NCBI RefSeq assembly: GCF_030269925.1
Contig: NC_085107.1
Span: 10,974,001 to 11,038,000, forward strand
Source: Bombyx mori
Taxonomy: Eukaryota; Arthropoda; Insecta; Lepidoptera; Bombycidae
Length of the DNA stretch: 64,000 bases
Reading direction: 5' to 3'
Part shown: piece after piece, positions 43,701 through 56,529 of the stretch
Layout of the letters: each line of letters opens with the position of its first letter
How positions within the stretch are numbered: position 1 is the stretch's first letter
Notes under the pieces: model-generated
Databases searched by the model: none
Told to the model about the DNA's origin: nothing
Seen by the model: only the letters and a program-made list of their open reading frames with translations
Made by a program: the position numbers and the translations under genes

Positions 43701-46323
43701 TAATGAGCCATGAGAGTAAGGGATCTGTTAAGCAATCCCGTAGTCAGAAAAAAAACCGATTTAGGTACATATCAATAGGAAATAAATTGATAAAAAAATT
43801 ATCAATCGTATCTAAAAACGTCCACGTTCTCAAGTAATAGTATAAATATAAATAAAAATGGTAAATACATATATAAAAAAATACTTATAATTTTTCGTAT
43901 TTAATTTATAGTATTTATATTACTATTTATTAGTTACTATTTTTAATGTAGTCGGGTACTTTGTTTAACTAAATTACTAAAGTTATTTGCGTTCAAATTT
44001 GGATGTAGTCGATGTCCTTCTGCAGTTTGGGATCTGGGGATCTGGGTTTGGTTACTATTTCATCGCATAAATACTGTTGAGTTCCAAGCGAGTTGTACCT
44101 TTGCATGTCCATGTTTTAATTCATTAGTTTTTTAATTCTAAATTTAATAGTCTATCGGAACCATCAAGTTTTAGGGCATTAAAAATTTCCCCATTTAATC
44201 CGGTCAGGGTACTGTAATTTTGTGCATCAGCCAACGTTCCGAGGCAGTAAAACTTTTATTACAGATTTTTTTGTGTATTAGTGTTAAGTTATTAGTGACA
44301 TTTAGCACTAAGAATGGAACTCGATATTGTATACTTATCTTTACAATATAATATATCTTTGTGGACAGTTGTTTTTGTTTTTGTTTGTTTGAATTTTTAG
44401 TCACAACTGAAACAAAACTTTTTGGACAAACTTTGACTTTCGTTAACTTTTGTATACGTACACGTATTATAGGTTCAGGAACGGGGATCAATCATCCAGA
44501 AAATAATGTTATATTTTTTATATCTAAAACTAATTAATACATTTTGTTAATGTTAATAGAGTTTGAAAATTTCACACAATATTTAAAAGGCTGTTTTATA
44601 GTTTGCTTTGCGCGCCTATTTTAATATAATCAATTCAAAACGACTCAAAGTTTTCGTCGGTAGGTAAAGTTTTAATTCGTGTCTACAGCTCGTGGAACCC
44701 AAATATTTTCACGCAAAATAAAATTATCAATTTAAAAGCTACGCGATTTTTTTGTTTCGTTACTGCTTGGCATAATAAGCTTCGACTTCTCAACGTAAAG
44801 TTGAAGTATTGATTGCAATTGACAACGGACGTTTAGCGGTAGGGGGATGGCGGCACAGATCTTTGTTGGCTTATAGCGTACAGCCCTGTTAGATTTTTAA
44901 GCAAATAGAAAAGGATTTAGGTTTCATTTCATTACACGATGTTGTCCTATCAAAATGAAATTCGTTTTGAATGGTTAGTTCAAACTGATTACATAACACT
45001 TAGTAAGTATACATACCTACTTAGTGTTTCTTTTTTTATAATAATCTATTAAGTAAATTAATAAATACAACAAAAGCATTTTATTTATTTACGCGAATGT
45101 TTTTAATTGTTCGTAGAAGGTTTTCTTAGGATAGAATATTTAACAATTTTCTCGATAAATAAGTAAATTTACAATATGGTCAAAAGTTTTGGAAAGGATA
45201 GTATGGCTTTTGGTAGGTCAGGAACAATTTTTTTATACACTTTTTTTTTCGTATTATATATTGATAAACTATATAGAATGTAATCGATTTAATTACGAGA
45301 TTAGATTTAGAAACAATCAGGTCTTTAAAAAAAACTTCATGTTTATAATGCAATATGTAGATGCAATAAATAAATAAATGTTTGATCAATTTAGAGTACC
45401 TAATCTTTCAGAATGTTTTCAAAGCAACCATACTTATCGTAAATCCTGAGATAAAAGGGGACAATCATAATATTATACTATTTTTTCCCTCACTACCAGC
45501 TTATATTATTCCATCAGAATCAGACAAACAAAACAAAATCAGAAAGTGAAGCAATCAGATCTTTAAAAATATATATTCGAAAACGTAAATTTCATTCATT
45601 CGTGTGTATACATTACAGGTCGGGTGCAGACTGAGCTGAAAATTGCTTATCCGGCGTTTTGACTGTTTACGTGAACAGGTTCTTAAGTTGCGTTTAACTA
45701 CCTACTTTCGTCCCAGGACATGAACACGGTAGATAGATATTAGAAAACTAATGGCAAAGTTTAAAAGTTTCACACCAATCAGTAGTTTTATAGGACCTAC
45801 GAATCTGTTCATTACGCGACGATTAATTTTGTACAGCAAGATCAATGCTTCGAGTTTTGTAATCGTAAATAATTCTATAAATTAAGACAACTATAATATG
45901 TAAATACACCTATCAATGATTTGTTTACAAAACACGACAGTTAAATGCATACTTCATTACATTTTTATATCTCATCTGCTTTAATGTGGCCAGTTAAGTG
46001 TGCATTGAATGCAACATAGTCGCATATTATTATGTTGGTCAACGAAAACCCACACAAATTATGACATAGGTACTTACAAGATGAAACATTGTGCCGGTTC
46101 ATGTTAACGGTCCACGTGTAAAGTTAGCAAATGCCATAGAAATAACCTAAGTCTACTGACAAATGATAACATAAGTTTTTGAGCCATAACAAGTAATTTT
46201 CCATAATTGGCTGAAATAAACTAATACTGACGCACCTACTTCACATTGGTATAATATGAAATTGTTAAGGTTGTCATAGGATATAATAATAATTAATTCT
46301 ATACTATTGCCGTGGATTCTTAC
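40710..46323. other. Long AT-rich segment without recognised gene
   Basis: No exon or classified element. Four imperfect short repeats containing TGTCATTTAGAA or similar lie at 42405-42510. If exon 1c is real this is part of Imp intron 1. Confidence 0.5.
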
Positions 46324-46382
46324 CTATCGTCATAGATTGGGGAAACGTCGCCTGATGCACCTTGAGACATGTCACCGTCCAT
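46324..46382 (-). CDS. Imp: Imp candidate first coding exon 1c (19 codons, CpG-rich promoter)
   Basis: ATG at 46382 (context GTCCAAAATGG) opens MDGDMSQGASGDVSPIYDD and ends AG at donor AG|GTAAGA. Joining to exon 2 restores Arg then SSKVLIS, giving a 520-residue protein. An in-frame TAA lies eight codons upstream. The exon sits at the edge of the strongest unique CpG-rich island in the window (46383-46760), the pattern expected of a main distal promoter. If real, intron 1 is about 36.8 kb in this transcript. Confidence 0.6.
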
Positions 46383-46760
46383 TTTGGACCGGATACTGGA
46401 AAGTTAAACGCGAGGCTGCCAGTAAACGAGGACGAGAATTCGGCCAAGCGGCGTTACCGGTACGGAAAAGTGAACACACGGAAAAGACCGGTGCGCGCGT
46501 ATAGCGAGTACTGAACGGAATGCGCGCCAAGAGCTAGCTAACTCGCGTCGTCGCCTGTCGGCCAGTTGCACGCGTGCGGGACGAAGAGACGGGCGGGGTG
46601 CGGGTGGCGGAATGCTTTCGGTGCGGGGCTCTCAATGCTCCACACCCGCCCGCGCATCTTCAAGGCAACGCCAGGGCAAGGGAGTCAGCGTCCGATCACC
46701 AATGCCGAGCACAATGCACACAAGGACCGGGGTGCACGTGCTATCCTATAGTTTTCGATT
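46383..46760 (-). promoter_or_regulatory. CpG-rich candidate promoter/5' UTR of Imp exon 1c
   Basis: About 380 bp of CpG-rich unique DNA. On the minus strand an initiator-like TTCAGTACTCG lies near 46507-46517, about 130 bp upstream of the exon 1c ATG. No repeat family accounts for this block. Its far edge contains the E-box-like GCACGTGC. Confidence 0.48.
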
Positions 46761-47886
46761 CGTCTTAACATACATGTTATTGTATATACCTACCAATTGT
46801 ATACACCCGTATTTTGTTTGTTTCTGTACCTAGTTTTATAGTTTTTAAGTTCCTATTATGCCGATAAATTAAGGCATTCCCAAAATAGTACACTGATGTG
46901 GCTGTGCCCCTGGCATTGCTGAAGTCCGCGAAGTTTACCAAGGCAAAAAAGTCTAACAGGAGTCCTTTCCAACTCAGCGGCTCCTTTGCACACTGTGACA
47001 TTGAACCTCCCCTTCGTGCTGATAGCTGAACATTGAATACTTAGGGCGCGGTCTAGTCGCGAATTAGAATAAGTTGTGATTCCAATCATCGCCCTTTTGT
47101 GAATTAAATAATTTAATGGTATTCATTTATAAAGGTTGTATTTGGCGCGAAGGTGCGCTGGCATCATTTGGATGCAATCATGCATCTTTTTCGACATAAC
47201 ATATAGGTATACGTCAGTCATCCTAGATTTAGTTGACATCCCCTACGACTACACATAGTGGAATAATATTAGCTGTTTATTTCCACTATGTTACTCATGT
47301 GGTACTTAACTAGAATCTGCGATTACATACTCCTACAAAAATAAATAAATTGAGCAAAAAACATCTTTCCGTGATTCAATTCACATTACAATTTTTCATG
47401 TTACACGTGAAACACGAATTATGTCGAATCGATTTTAGACATCGTTTTTGTTTAAAATATTTTAATTGATCTTCTTATAATTAAATGCTTAAAAATTCAT
47501 ATTTTTTTAAAAAAAATTATAAATTTATAATTTTATTTTTATAAAAATTAAATAAGTGACACATATGTACTACATAATATAATAAATAATAGCACATAGA
47601 AATATATTTGTAAAACGTTTATATTCTCAAGATAATTTTGAGTCAGCACGAACGACGAAACTCGTGACTTATTATAGTTATTTACACTGAAATTTCACTA
47701 AATTCGCTTTGAACTTTCTTGGTTTCTTGAATCTTTGTCGGTTCTGCTTTGTTAGAAACTACTAAGTTCATTCGCAATAACTAAGTAAAATTACCTGAGG
47801 CTGTCAACAAAGTTCAGAGCTTTGCTTTTGATCATCGCTTACCAACTGGTATGTAATGAAAATAAACTCTAGATACATTATAAATT
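46761..47886. other. AT-rich segment with a LINE 3' UTR scrap
   Basis: GCCCCTGGCATTGCTGAAGT at 46904-46925 matches the LINE 3' UTR family seen at 59.3 kb. Otherwise nothing is recognised. Confidence 0.5.
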
Positions 47887-48521
47887 CACTACCACCGGAT
47901 CGGAAACGCGACCCACTGAGAAGATCCGGTGAGAAACTCAGTGGGCTGTCTATGGGTTAATTTACTCGTCGAGCTCTTCGTCGCAAGTGACGGGTTCGGC
48001 GAGGACGGTGACCGGTGTTTGAGGTACCTAATACCACCGTTAATGGATCGGGATGATCCGTAATGACGTGCTTAGGGCGATGTCGGCTCATAGCCCAGCT
48101 GGTGCTGGCTGGCGACTGTCGGTCCGGTGGTGGGGCGGTGCAAGGTGGCTCCTGTGCGCCGCCCACGGTGTGTCTCCCGAGAGGACGTCCGGACGGATAT
48201 TCCCGGAGATGAAATCCCGTCTTATCATCAGGACGGGTAGCGGCGAAGGCGGACTTTCGGCGCGCACTGCGGTACCGTAGGTCTGGTGTAGCCGGTGTGG
48301 TGGAGCTCGATGGGGTTTAGTCGGTAGTTGGTTTTGCAGGGCGAGCGCCTCGCGTGCCTTTTTCAAGGCGTAGTCTCATGCGAGGAATTCGGGGAGGTGG
48401 AGGACCTTAGCCCTCCTTGTCCCCCTCTTCCTCTCAGGAGGCGCCGGAGTCCAACATAACCCGGTTCGTTACCCCCCGGACCGGGTATTCGTAAATGGAT
48501 TCCCCAACGTTAAAAAAAAAA
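47887..48521 (-). mobile_element. Bm1-type retroposon, long copy
   Basis: Begins with the reverse of the family body (CCACCGGATCGGAAACGCGA) and continues for about 500 bp of GC-rich DNA shared in part with 60796-61060 and the window end (GGGTTAATTTACTCGTCGAG, GTAATGACGTG). Open frames inside it (for example minus 48088-48366) are by-products of GC-richness. An A run closes the far end. Confidence 0.7.
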
Positions 48522-48765
48522 GGGTCGTGGTACGTGTGCGAGCTCACAAGACGTCCTAACAATAAAAAATACATAATTACGAAATTTTGTGGGTATAATT
48601 TTTATTACATAACGTTATACATCGTCGTGAAATTGTTTTGATTATGACGTATTTCATTAGAAAATTGGTACATTTGTACTTGCACGATTCAAAACTGGCA
48701 TATTGGCATATTTGCATAGCTCGATAAGAGTACAGCGTGTGTCTTATCCTGTAGGGCACAAATAT
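48522..48765 (-). mobile_element. Degraded tRNA-headed SINE
   Basis: Shows GCGAGCTCACAAGACGTCCT, then the AT-rich middle (TACGAAATTTTGTGGGTATA, CGTATTTCATTAGAAAATTG) and a decayed head ending CTTATCCTGTAGGGC. The 3' body is missing. Confidence 0.6.
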
Positions 48766-49698
48766 CTCATTTCACATTGTAAGCAAGCTAAGCTTTCGCA
48801 CTTAACTCTTTTTGCTCCGAACGGAAATCACGCTATGAAAAACTTCCTCGAGTGACATTTTAAAGTCTTTACAAAACAGAGTAGGTATTTGTTTATTTTA
48901 TTAATTTTGTCATTTCGATAAGGCAAATCATTCGCTGAGTACTCGTTGTTTGATTATAAATCATTTTCATGTGATCAATAGATCCTCAAATATTGCAGGA
49001 CTCTGGCCGGTGAAAGAACTGTTTTCCGCTCCTGTTAGTGGACATTAACTACATCCCCTGGTCACCGTCGAGCCCCATTTAGCCAACCATACGGGCTGTT
49101 CATTACTACAATAGAAACAAATCCTTCAACTTCGTCGGTTTTTATTATTTCGGACGTTTCAACGATTAAGTACTACGAGTTTTCGTCATCATAGACGAAA
49201 AGGTCCCTCTTCGTCATTTTAATATATATGTAAATATTGTGTAAGTTTAAAATATTTATTAAATTATTTTAAATGTTTTAAAATATTTAATTCGAAATAT
49301 TTAATAGAATGGTTACAGTATTACTTTATATAAAATTACATCGTTAGCAAAATATTACCAAATAAAAAATAATGCAATACGATAACGCTCTTATCATACC
49401 CGCCGCTGACTTAACCCTGAACCGGCTCACGTAGCAGCCAAACATCGTCACACACATCCTGGTGCATATGCCTGATCCACTTTGTCATGTTGCACCCAAC
49501 CAGTTCCAATGCTGGCAGTTACTAGCTAAGATCTTTCAGCCAACAGTAATACCCAACTATTCAAGTCAACAGACAACTGAAGGTCAAAATGAAGCGGGAT
49601 TTTAGGAAAAGAGTATGTTATAAAAAAACAAAGTAGTGTTTCTAATAATTTAAACTAAATAAAACTATTTTTTGACAAAATTTTATCTTATTATGCTA
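48766..49698. other. Segment without recognised gene
   Basis: AT-rich. Nothing recognised. Confidence 0.6.
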
Positions 49699-49908
49699 CT
49701 AGCCGTACTCGCCCGCTTCGCTGCGCATTTAAAATGAACATTATTATTTATTGTCATTATTATTAGAGAGCCCAACACTCATATAAATATTAGCCTATCC
49801 ATTAAGTACATGTATTTTCTACATGGATACGAAGTTTCAAGTCAATCGCATGCATGGTTCAGTAGTTATAACGGAATATCCGTAAAAACCACTGTAGATT
49901 TATTTATA

Positions 49909-51101
49909 CTTAATCTGGCCATAAATAGTTACAAAGGAAAACAAAAAAAATTCTATGGCAAATAACATTTATTCCTTTTACAGTGTGTTAGCTTAATACA
50001 TAAATATAAAACAATTTAAAGTATAAAAAGCTTATTCGAAATGGTCTCCATCGGCTGCAATACAGTCCTTTAAACGTTGAGGCCAGTTATCAATAGAAGC
50101 ACGCACTCTTTCCATGGGAAAAAATTTCAGTCAATCGTACGGATTGTTTTAGGGACTCCAAATTATCATGGCGTTTAGAACAAGCCTCTCTCTAAAACTG
50201 ACCATAAATCATAATTTAGCGTTTTAAGATCGGGACTAGTCTTCAGCTCTGATGAAGCCCGAAACGTTCGTTTCCAACCAAGATTGCGTAGACCGAGCTT
50301 TATGACCTGGCGCCGAGTCTTGCTGGAAGGACCATTCTTGATTAATGAACATGGTGTTGTTAAGGGGCTTCGCTGCCTTCTCAAGAATGGTATCTTGATA
50401 CACTTGTGCCGATGTTTTGATACCTTTTTCACAAAAGTATGGCTCAGTCACTCCTTCATAGCTAATACCCCACCAAACCATCACTGAAGTCGGATAGTGC
50501 CCACGTTGCACTCTGTCGACTAATTGGGAAGCTTCCTTAGAGCTTTGAGCATAAATACGGTCATTTTGTTTGTTAAAATGTTGCTCAATTGTAAAAAAAT
50601 TCTCATCCGTAAACAAAATTTTTCTATGACCTCCCTTTGCGTACCGCTTCAGTAGTTGTTTCGATTTTACCACCCTATTCTCTTTTAAATTATCAGTTAA
50701 GAAATGACCAGTACGTCTCTTATAGGCCGCAAGTCCTAAGCCATCTTTTAAAATACGCGATCTGGTTCTAGGTGCTATCTTCATCTCCCGAGATAAAATC
50801 TTTTGCTTTCGGACAGGATTTCTTCGAATTTTTTCCCTTACTGCTTTGACCACCTTTTTCGTACGAACACTACGTGGACGGCCAGATCTTTTTCTGTCAC
50901 AAACAAAGGAGGTCTCATTGCACCTATTAATAGCCCAGTACACAAACATTTTATTAATACCAAGCGTATGCAGAGTTTTAAAAACTGCATTTGGCTCCAT
51001 ACCTACTTTGTGTAATGCAATCACAGCGATTCGGTTCTCTTTATTACCCCACTCCATTTTAATATCGCAAAATATTGTACAGTATTTATGGCCAGACTAA
51101 G
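49909..51101 (-). mobile_element. maT-family (DD37D) mariner-like transposon, copy 1
   Basis: Inverted ends CTTAATCTGGCCATAAATA (left) and CTTAGTCTGGCCATAAATA (right, reverse complement) are flanked by TA at 49907-49908 and 51102-51103. Length is 1193 bp, the full size for the family. Confidence 0.9.
50032..51057 (-). pseudogene. maT transposase pseudogene, copy 1
   Basis: From MEWGNKENRIAVIALHKVGM the frame is open for 273 codons with paired HTH regions (GRPRSVRTKK between them), the first catalytic Asp in LFTDENFF and the second in QQDSAPGH. A frameshift near 50236-50250 precedes SPDLKTLNYDLW, and a second frameshift precedes the natural C-terminus ending CIAADGDHFE. At the third catalytic position Asn replaces Asp, so it would be inactive even without the frameshifts. 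Confidence 0.88.
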
Positions 51102-51115
51102 TATATTAGTATAGA

Positions 51116-52440
51116 TATATAAGTAGATTACTTCAATAACTACTTTCACACTTACAGAAAAAAACTACTATCATTTCTGTGCTTCAATATTTCTGTCGAT
51201 ACTGTAATGATCTTAGTCATTCGTCGTGTTTGCGCGTTCGTAGTTTTGTTTCATAAAATATTTAGCTTTTCTTTGCATATAGCCCTACCTCGGAAGAGTG
51301 AATTCCATGGACTCTTATGGAACAGTTCGGATACTAGTATAACTATACGGAGTAGTTCCGATTAAAGCTTCTTTACCGTAGTCGACAATAGCGACTTCAG
51401 TTTGTGTCAAGAAGCGAACAGAGCGCAATGTACTCAAATGTCGTTTCAACGCTAATGGAAAATGTTTTAAAGTCGTTGCGCGAACGTGCTTCGTTCTGAA
51501 TACACATTGTATCATGCAAGAGACGGGTAATAAACAGTAGTGAATCTAGAATTGTGAATTTTTCTAGAATCTAGAAGCTAGGATCGAAGTCATTAATATT
51601 GTATTATTTTCTCTTGATGAAAGACACCTTTCGTCTATGCTAGATTCTTGCAGAAACGAGATATTTATTGTCTGTCATTTCGACTATATTCCTCTATCGA
51701 CATACATTTTCTTAACAGGTTGAGTTTTTTAGTAATATTTACCCGAAATGTAAACAATCGAGTCTTTGAACTTCGATTTCATTGCGGGCATTGGAATTTA
51801 ATTCACGTTGGTGTTGCATCTTGAGAGGTCTTGGGTACAGTTAACTGCTATAACGTTAAACTAAGGGTATCTCTGAGTCTCTTCCACCTCGTGAATCAAT
51901 GTGCCCGCGGGCTTAGTAGGACCGGTGTGATGGACCTCCAATGCCCAAATAGAACAAGCGTAAATTAACATAATAATATACACAAATTCACTAAACCAAA
52001 CATTTATCTCCACCTTATCCCACAAACTATTCTCTTCTATCCGCGGTCATCTCAACACTCACTCCTCTCTCTCATATCGTAACTCCCACACATTCCATGT
52101 CTTCTTCGGTTGCCCTCTTCCCCCTCTACCTTGCACTACCATTTCCATACACCTAGTCATATGCGTGTCCTCTCTACGCTTCCTAAACTATTAACATTAA
52201 CGAAACTACACATAAATGAAGGAAAAAAAAAAAAATTTTTTTTTTTTTTTAAATTAAAATATTTATGATGGCTTCCATTGATACCTCAACATTAGGTTGA
52301 TTTAAATTTTATTACATTTACTATTATATAATAAGTAATCTTTGGGAAAAAGGCTGGCAACTTCGTTTATTTCAAAATAATAATAAAACAGTAAGAAACT
52401 AAAATGAGGCTGCGAATTAGTTTAAAGTCCCGTTCGCGGT
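51116..52440. other. Segment without recognised gene
   Basis: AT-rich. Adjoining A and T runs at 52219-52250. Nothing else recognised. Confidence 0.6.
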
Positions 52441-52690
52441 ATATTTCTTTTTTCCTTGCCGAAGTCGTCGCTTGCAACGAAGGACTCGACGAGTAAATTA
52501 ACCCGTAGACACAGCCCACCGAGTTTCTCGCCGGATCTTCTCGGTGGGTCGCGTTTCCGATACGGCGGTAAATTCTGCGAAGCACTGCCCTTGCTAGGGC
52601 CAGTGTTAGCAACACTTCCGGTTTGAGCCCCTACACGTTAAGGTGAAGCTGAAATAACCTCTCAAGGCTATCAGCATCGGTATAAAAAAA
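52441..52690 (+). mobile_element. Bm1-type retroposon
   Basis: CGACGAGTAAATTAACCCGT, GAGTTTCTCGCCGGATCTTC and CTCTCAAGGCTATCAGCATC, ending in an A run. Confidence 0.85.
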
Positions 52691-53702
52691 GTATTTCTTT
52701 CTCTCTCTCAGACAAATTCAATGCACTAGCATTTTTTTCACAAATACCATGAATGCATTCCATCCAGATAATCGAATGGCTTGGACTATAGTGGTGTCGG
52801 CAAAAAAGCCTGTGCCACTTACTCGTATAAAAATTCTTTTCACATTCATGCTATCTTATGACCATGGAATGGCGTGCGCGTAACTCTTAGACAGAAATTG
52901 AGTGAGCTTCCTTTAACAAGAGGGTCGAAACCATGAATTTACGTAACTGGAGGTTAGCGAGCGAAAACGTCGGCCGTGATATTATGTTTTACATCTAAAC
53001 ATCGACAATAACACAGTTAAACACCTATGTTCCGACACGTTCTAAAGTGTATTATTTAATAGGTACTCTAAACTAGGTTAAACTCTAAATACTTACGAGT
53101 ACCTACATTACACTTTACTTGAAAATTGAAGTTACCGTTACACTGTTGATACGGAGTAAATTATTATTGGCTAGCAAAACTAGAAGAGCACAGAACTCAA
53201 ACTATGTACTTATTTGTCTATGTGGATTAATTTATCCCAAACAGACTTACGGCAGAATCGAACTCCGACGCTGTGGTATATGCTATACATAACTCTTAAT
53301 AGTAATCATTCAAAGTCCCTAACTATAATACTGCACTAGCAGAGCGAAACGTGAGAGTCAATTGTCACAACAATTCTTCGAAGACGCAGATTATCGTGAA
53401 GTCATAATAATATACTGTTACAGATCACTGGAATGTGCTAGACTGTACAAATCTAGAGATTAATGTATTTTATTTTAGACAAGGATTATAAATTGTCATA
53501 AATTTTCTGGTAATTTTTAAGTCACAGTTTACATCAGATTGTGAATTTGACTGAGGTAGAATGAGTTTATAGCCTCTCATCCAAAGTTATAGACGGAGTT
53601 ATTAGCGGCAATTGAAAAGGTTCTAAAGCCGTGTGTTGATTGATGTGTTTGTGTTTTGTCATGAAACTGCTCAGAAGTTAATTTTAAGAATATATAACTT
53701 TT
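52691..53702. other. AT-rich segment
   Basis: Nothing recognised. Confidence 0.6.
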
Positions 53703-53945
53703 TTATTTTTATTTTTTATTGCTTAGTTGGGTGGACGAGCTCACAGCCCACCTGGTGTTACTGGAGCCCATAGACATCTACGACGCAAATGCGCCACCCA
53801 CCTAGAGATATAAGTTCTAAGGTCTCAGTATAGTTACGACGGCTACTCCACCCTTCAAACCGAAGCGCTTTACTGCTTCACGGCAGAAATAGGTAGGGTG
53901 GTGGTACCTATCCGTGCGGACTCACAAGAGGTCCTACCACCAGTA
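53703..53945 (-). mobile_element. SINE 3' body
   Basis: GGGTGGACGAGCTCACAGCC through CTGCTTCACGGCAGAAATAG to GAGGTCCTACCACCAGTAA, tail on the left. The head is missing. Confidence 0.85.
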
Positions 53946-54310
53946 ATAAATTCATAAACATACCAACGTTAATGTTTAAATGGGCTTTCAATCAAAAGAC
54001 CCATTTAACTCTAAAAATTTAACTCTTGGTGATCTCGTCGTTTATCTCTCATATAACATCAAGCAAACTTATTGACGGTAAATAATTACGAAATTTAAAC
54101 CCACTCACACTGCTCCCATCGAGTCAAAACATCGATACTTAGATACCGTATATAATTAGAATATTACTGCTTCGTTTCTGTATAAAATGTCAAAATTTTA
54201 TGATACATTTTGGAAACGAAGCTGTATCTCAACAAAGCTTATATCTAACGAGCGCGAATGAAATGAATATTTAAAAAAAGTATATTTTTGTATTTCATCT
54301 TTGAACTGAA

Positions 54311-54480
54311 CGGGTTGCATAGTAGTTAGTGCTCCTGACTGGTAGGCTGAAGGGTCGTGGGTTCCCATTAGGGAATTTCCCACTTAAGGTAAATATTCAT
54401 GTGACTCGATTTTTAATATTCACATAAGGTGCATTAATTCCAACGTATATTTAACGTTGGCTTGCCTGGTAGCCTTCTTT
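54311..54480 (+). mobile_element. tRNA-derived SINE head, second family
   Basis: GCATAGTAGTTAGTGCTCCT (box A-like) and GGTCGTGGGTTCCCATT (box B-like) are spaced as in a tRNA, but the sequence does not fold into a full cloverleaf and is followed by an AT-rich body. It is a SINE remnant rather than a tRNA gene. Confidence 0.5.
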
Positions 54481-56059
54481 AGTTTTAGATTATTCGTATA
54501 TCGTCTACAATATGTATCCGGAAAAAACGCAACTAAAACTTTAGCGATAACTTTGTATGCAAAACACTGAAGCATAAGGATAAAAGCAATTTCTTAAAAA
54601 CAACAAAACCATACATACGGTCGCGTTGATATTTGATCCGTTTGATAGCCTATTATTTGAACTTTAGAATTTATACATTATAATAACATTGATTGCAATA
54701 TTTCTCGGGGCTGTTTAGTACTCGCTAGTTAGAGCTAATCCACCCAGTGATTGTGTAATTTGCAAGGGTGTGAAACGTCATATTATTAAGTCATATCATA
54801 AAGTACTATTGACGGAATAATGAAAAAGTACCGACATATCTAGATAAGATCAGTTAAAAGTCGTGTACAGTTTAATGAATCACAAAATTGACCACTTTAG
54901 TTTGAAACTGGTTCTAATGTATTTCAGATATCTATAGAACCATTTTTACGATAAGATTTGTCTAAATATTTATCTGATAATTAGTGTTCTTGAGACAACA
55001 AAAACAATAATCAAACTACCCAAATTACGGAGCTGTAGAAATAAAATCATATAAAATAGTTTTTTGCAAAAAGTAGCTATCACGCCTCACATTTTGGTGA
55101 AAATATTTCATTGTAGATAAACAAGGAAAATAGGAGTCTACAAGCTTACAAGCAGCAGTTGTCCGGAGTATGTTTCCAATTCAACATGCAACATAAATTT
55201 AGCCAAAACGCTTTAAAACAGGCTGGAAGGAAAAATCTATCAGCTGTGGCTTGCTAATATTTTAATAAAAATAATTAATTAAAAATATTTTATGATTTCT
55301 GTTGATAATCGCGATTTTGATGATTACCGTCGGGTGCCTACGTTTTACCATGGAGACCAAAATAAGTTTTTCGGTCAGTTTTAAAAGACGAACCTTTGAA
55401 CGAAGAAAAACCTGCGGCTGGAAAATTACATGCCAAAAAATTAAAACTTGTAAGGTAAAATTTAACAGTGTTTTTGTCATTTCTGAAATTGGTGCCGTTT
55501 TATAATTATAGTATTCACTTGTGCCTCTTTTAACAAAACCATATACTCATACTATGTTGTTTTTGGTTTGAGCCATCAGTGTTTTCCATCTTCAATAATA
55601 TAAAAAAAAACATATCGAGCGATCTATTGAATTCGGGAATCAGGGACACTAAAGATTCACAATATTCTTTTTCAAGCAAACGAGATGTCTTATGCTGATA
55701 TTGATTTTAATGAGCATTCCGTCTCGCTCTCTTCAACACAACACAAAACTGAAGCGAACGAGATGGATGGTAAAGTAAATTCAAAGGTGGCGTTTGTATA
55801 TATTAACCCCAAACTCTTCAAGCTAAAATAATCCTGACGTTGTTCACAATTTCCTACAAAAGGCGAAATCGATTCTTTTGAAACTATTAATACCATCACG
55901 TGGCACGAGATTGGCAATTTACAAGAGTACGACATACGATCATAGAGAGTAAGATGAAACCAATATTGAAGCTTGGAAATATTGTATTACTTGAACAACA
56001 AAGGCTACAAAACTATATCATCTTCGACGACATACAAAGCCGAAGGAAAGTGATGAAAA
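54481..56059. other. AT-rich segment
   Basis: Nothing recognised. Confidence 0.6.
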
Positions 56060-56258
56060 ATAAAATCCCGCGAAGCAGTAATGCGTTCCGCTTTGAAACG
56101 AGGGACAACAGCCGTTGTACTATACAATTGAGGTTCAGATCTCATGTCTCAAGGGAGCTGGTTGCACGTACATTGATTGTGATGTCTATGGGTTCCGGTA
56201 ACCATATTGCATCAAGCGGCCCTTGAGCTCGTTCATCCGTCTATGCAATAAGAAAGGA
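56060..56258 (+). mobile_element. SINE 3' body, diverged
   Basis: GCGAAGCAGTAATGCGTTCC, ACAGCCGTTGTACTATACAA and GAGCTCGTTCATCCGTCTAT, then a short A-rich end. Confidence 0.65.
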
Positions 56259-56529
56259 AAATTATTATTTGACTAAGGATAATTTGTTTGAGTCACAATC
56301 AAATTTCGAGACCCCATTGTCATGGCGCCGCAACTCCAAAGGGTATCCCTGAAATCTTCCAAGAGTATTGAGATTCCTGAGGTCAATATTTCGAGCGGTG
56401 TCCAACGTCGTTGTCGAAAATCTTTCTTTTCATAGCCAAGTAAAATATTGGGAGTCCTGGAAGATCAAAGTGGTACAAGCACAAGTACATTGCACAAAAA
56501 TTTGTCTGGGGCGTGCACAAGTGCTCTAT

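Larger units (their letters stand above)
49699..51115 (-). mobile_element. Helitron-like element interrupted by a maT transposon
   Basis: Read on minus it starts A|TCTATACTAATATA (51115) and ends CTAG|T (49699), with the GC-rich GCAGCGAAGCGGGCGAGT just before the end. About 222 bp remain once the maT element is set aside. The maT copy went in only 12-14 bp from the 5' end. Confidence 0.68.

Noticed and set aside
48088..48366. Minus-strand ORF of 92 codons
   Set aside because: It lies wholly inside a Bm1-type retroposon copy. The frame is a by-product of GC-rich repeat DNA and is not a recognised domain.
54311..54380. tRNA gene
   Set aside because: Box A and box B resemble a tRNA but arms do not pair properly and a repeat body follows. 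A SINE head is the better reading.
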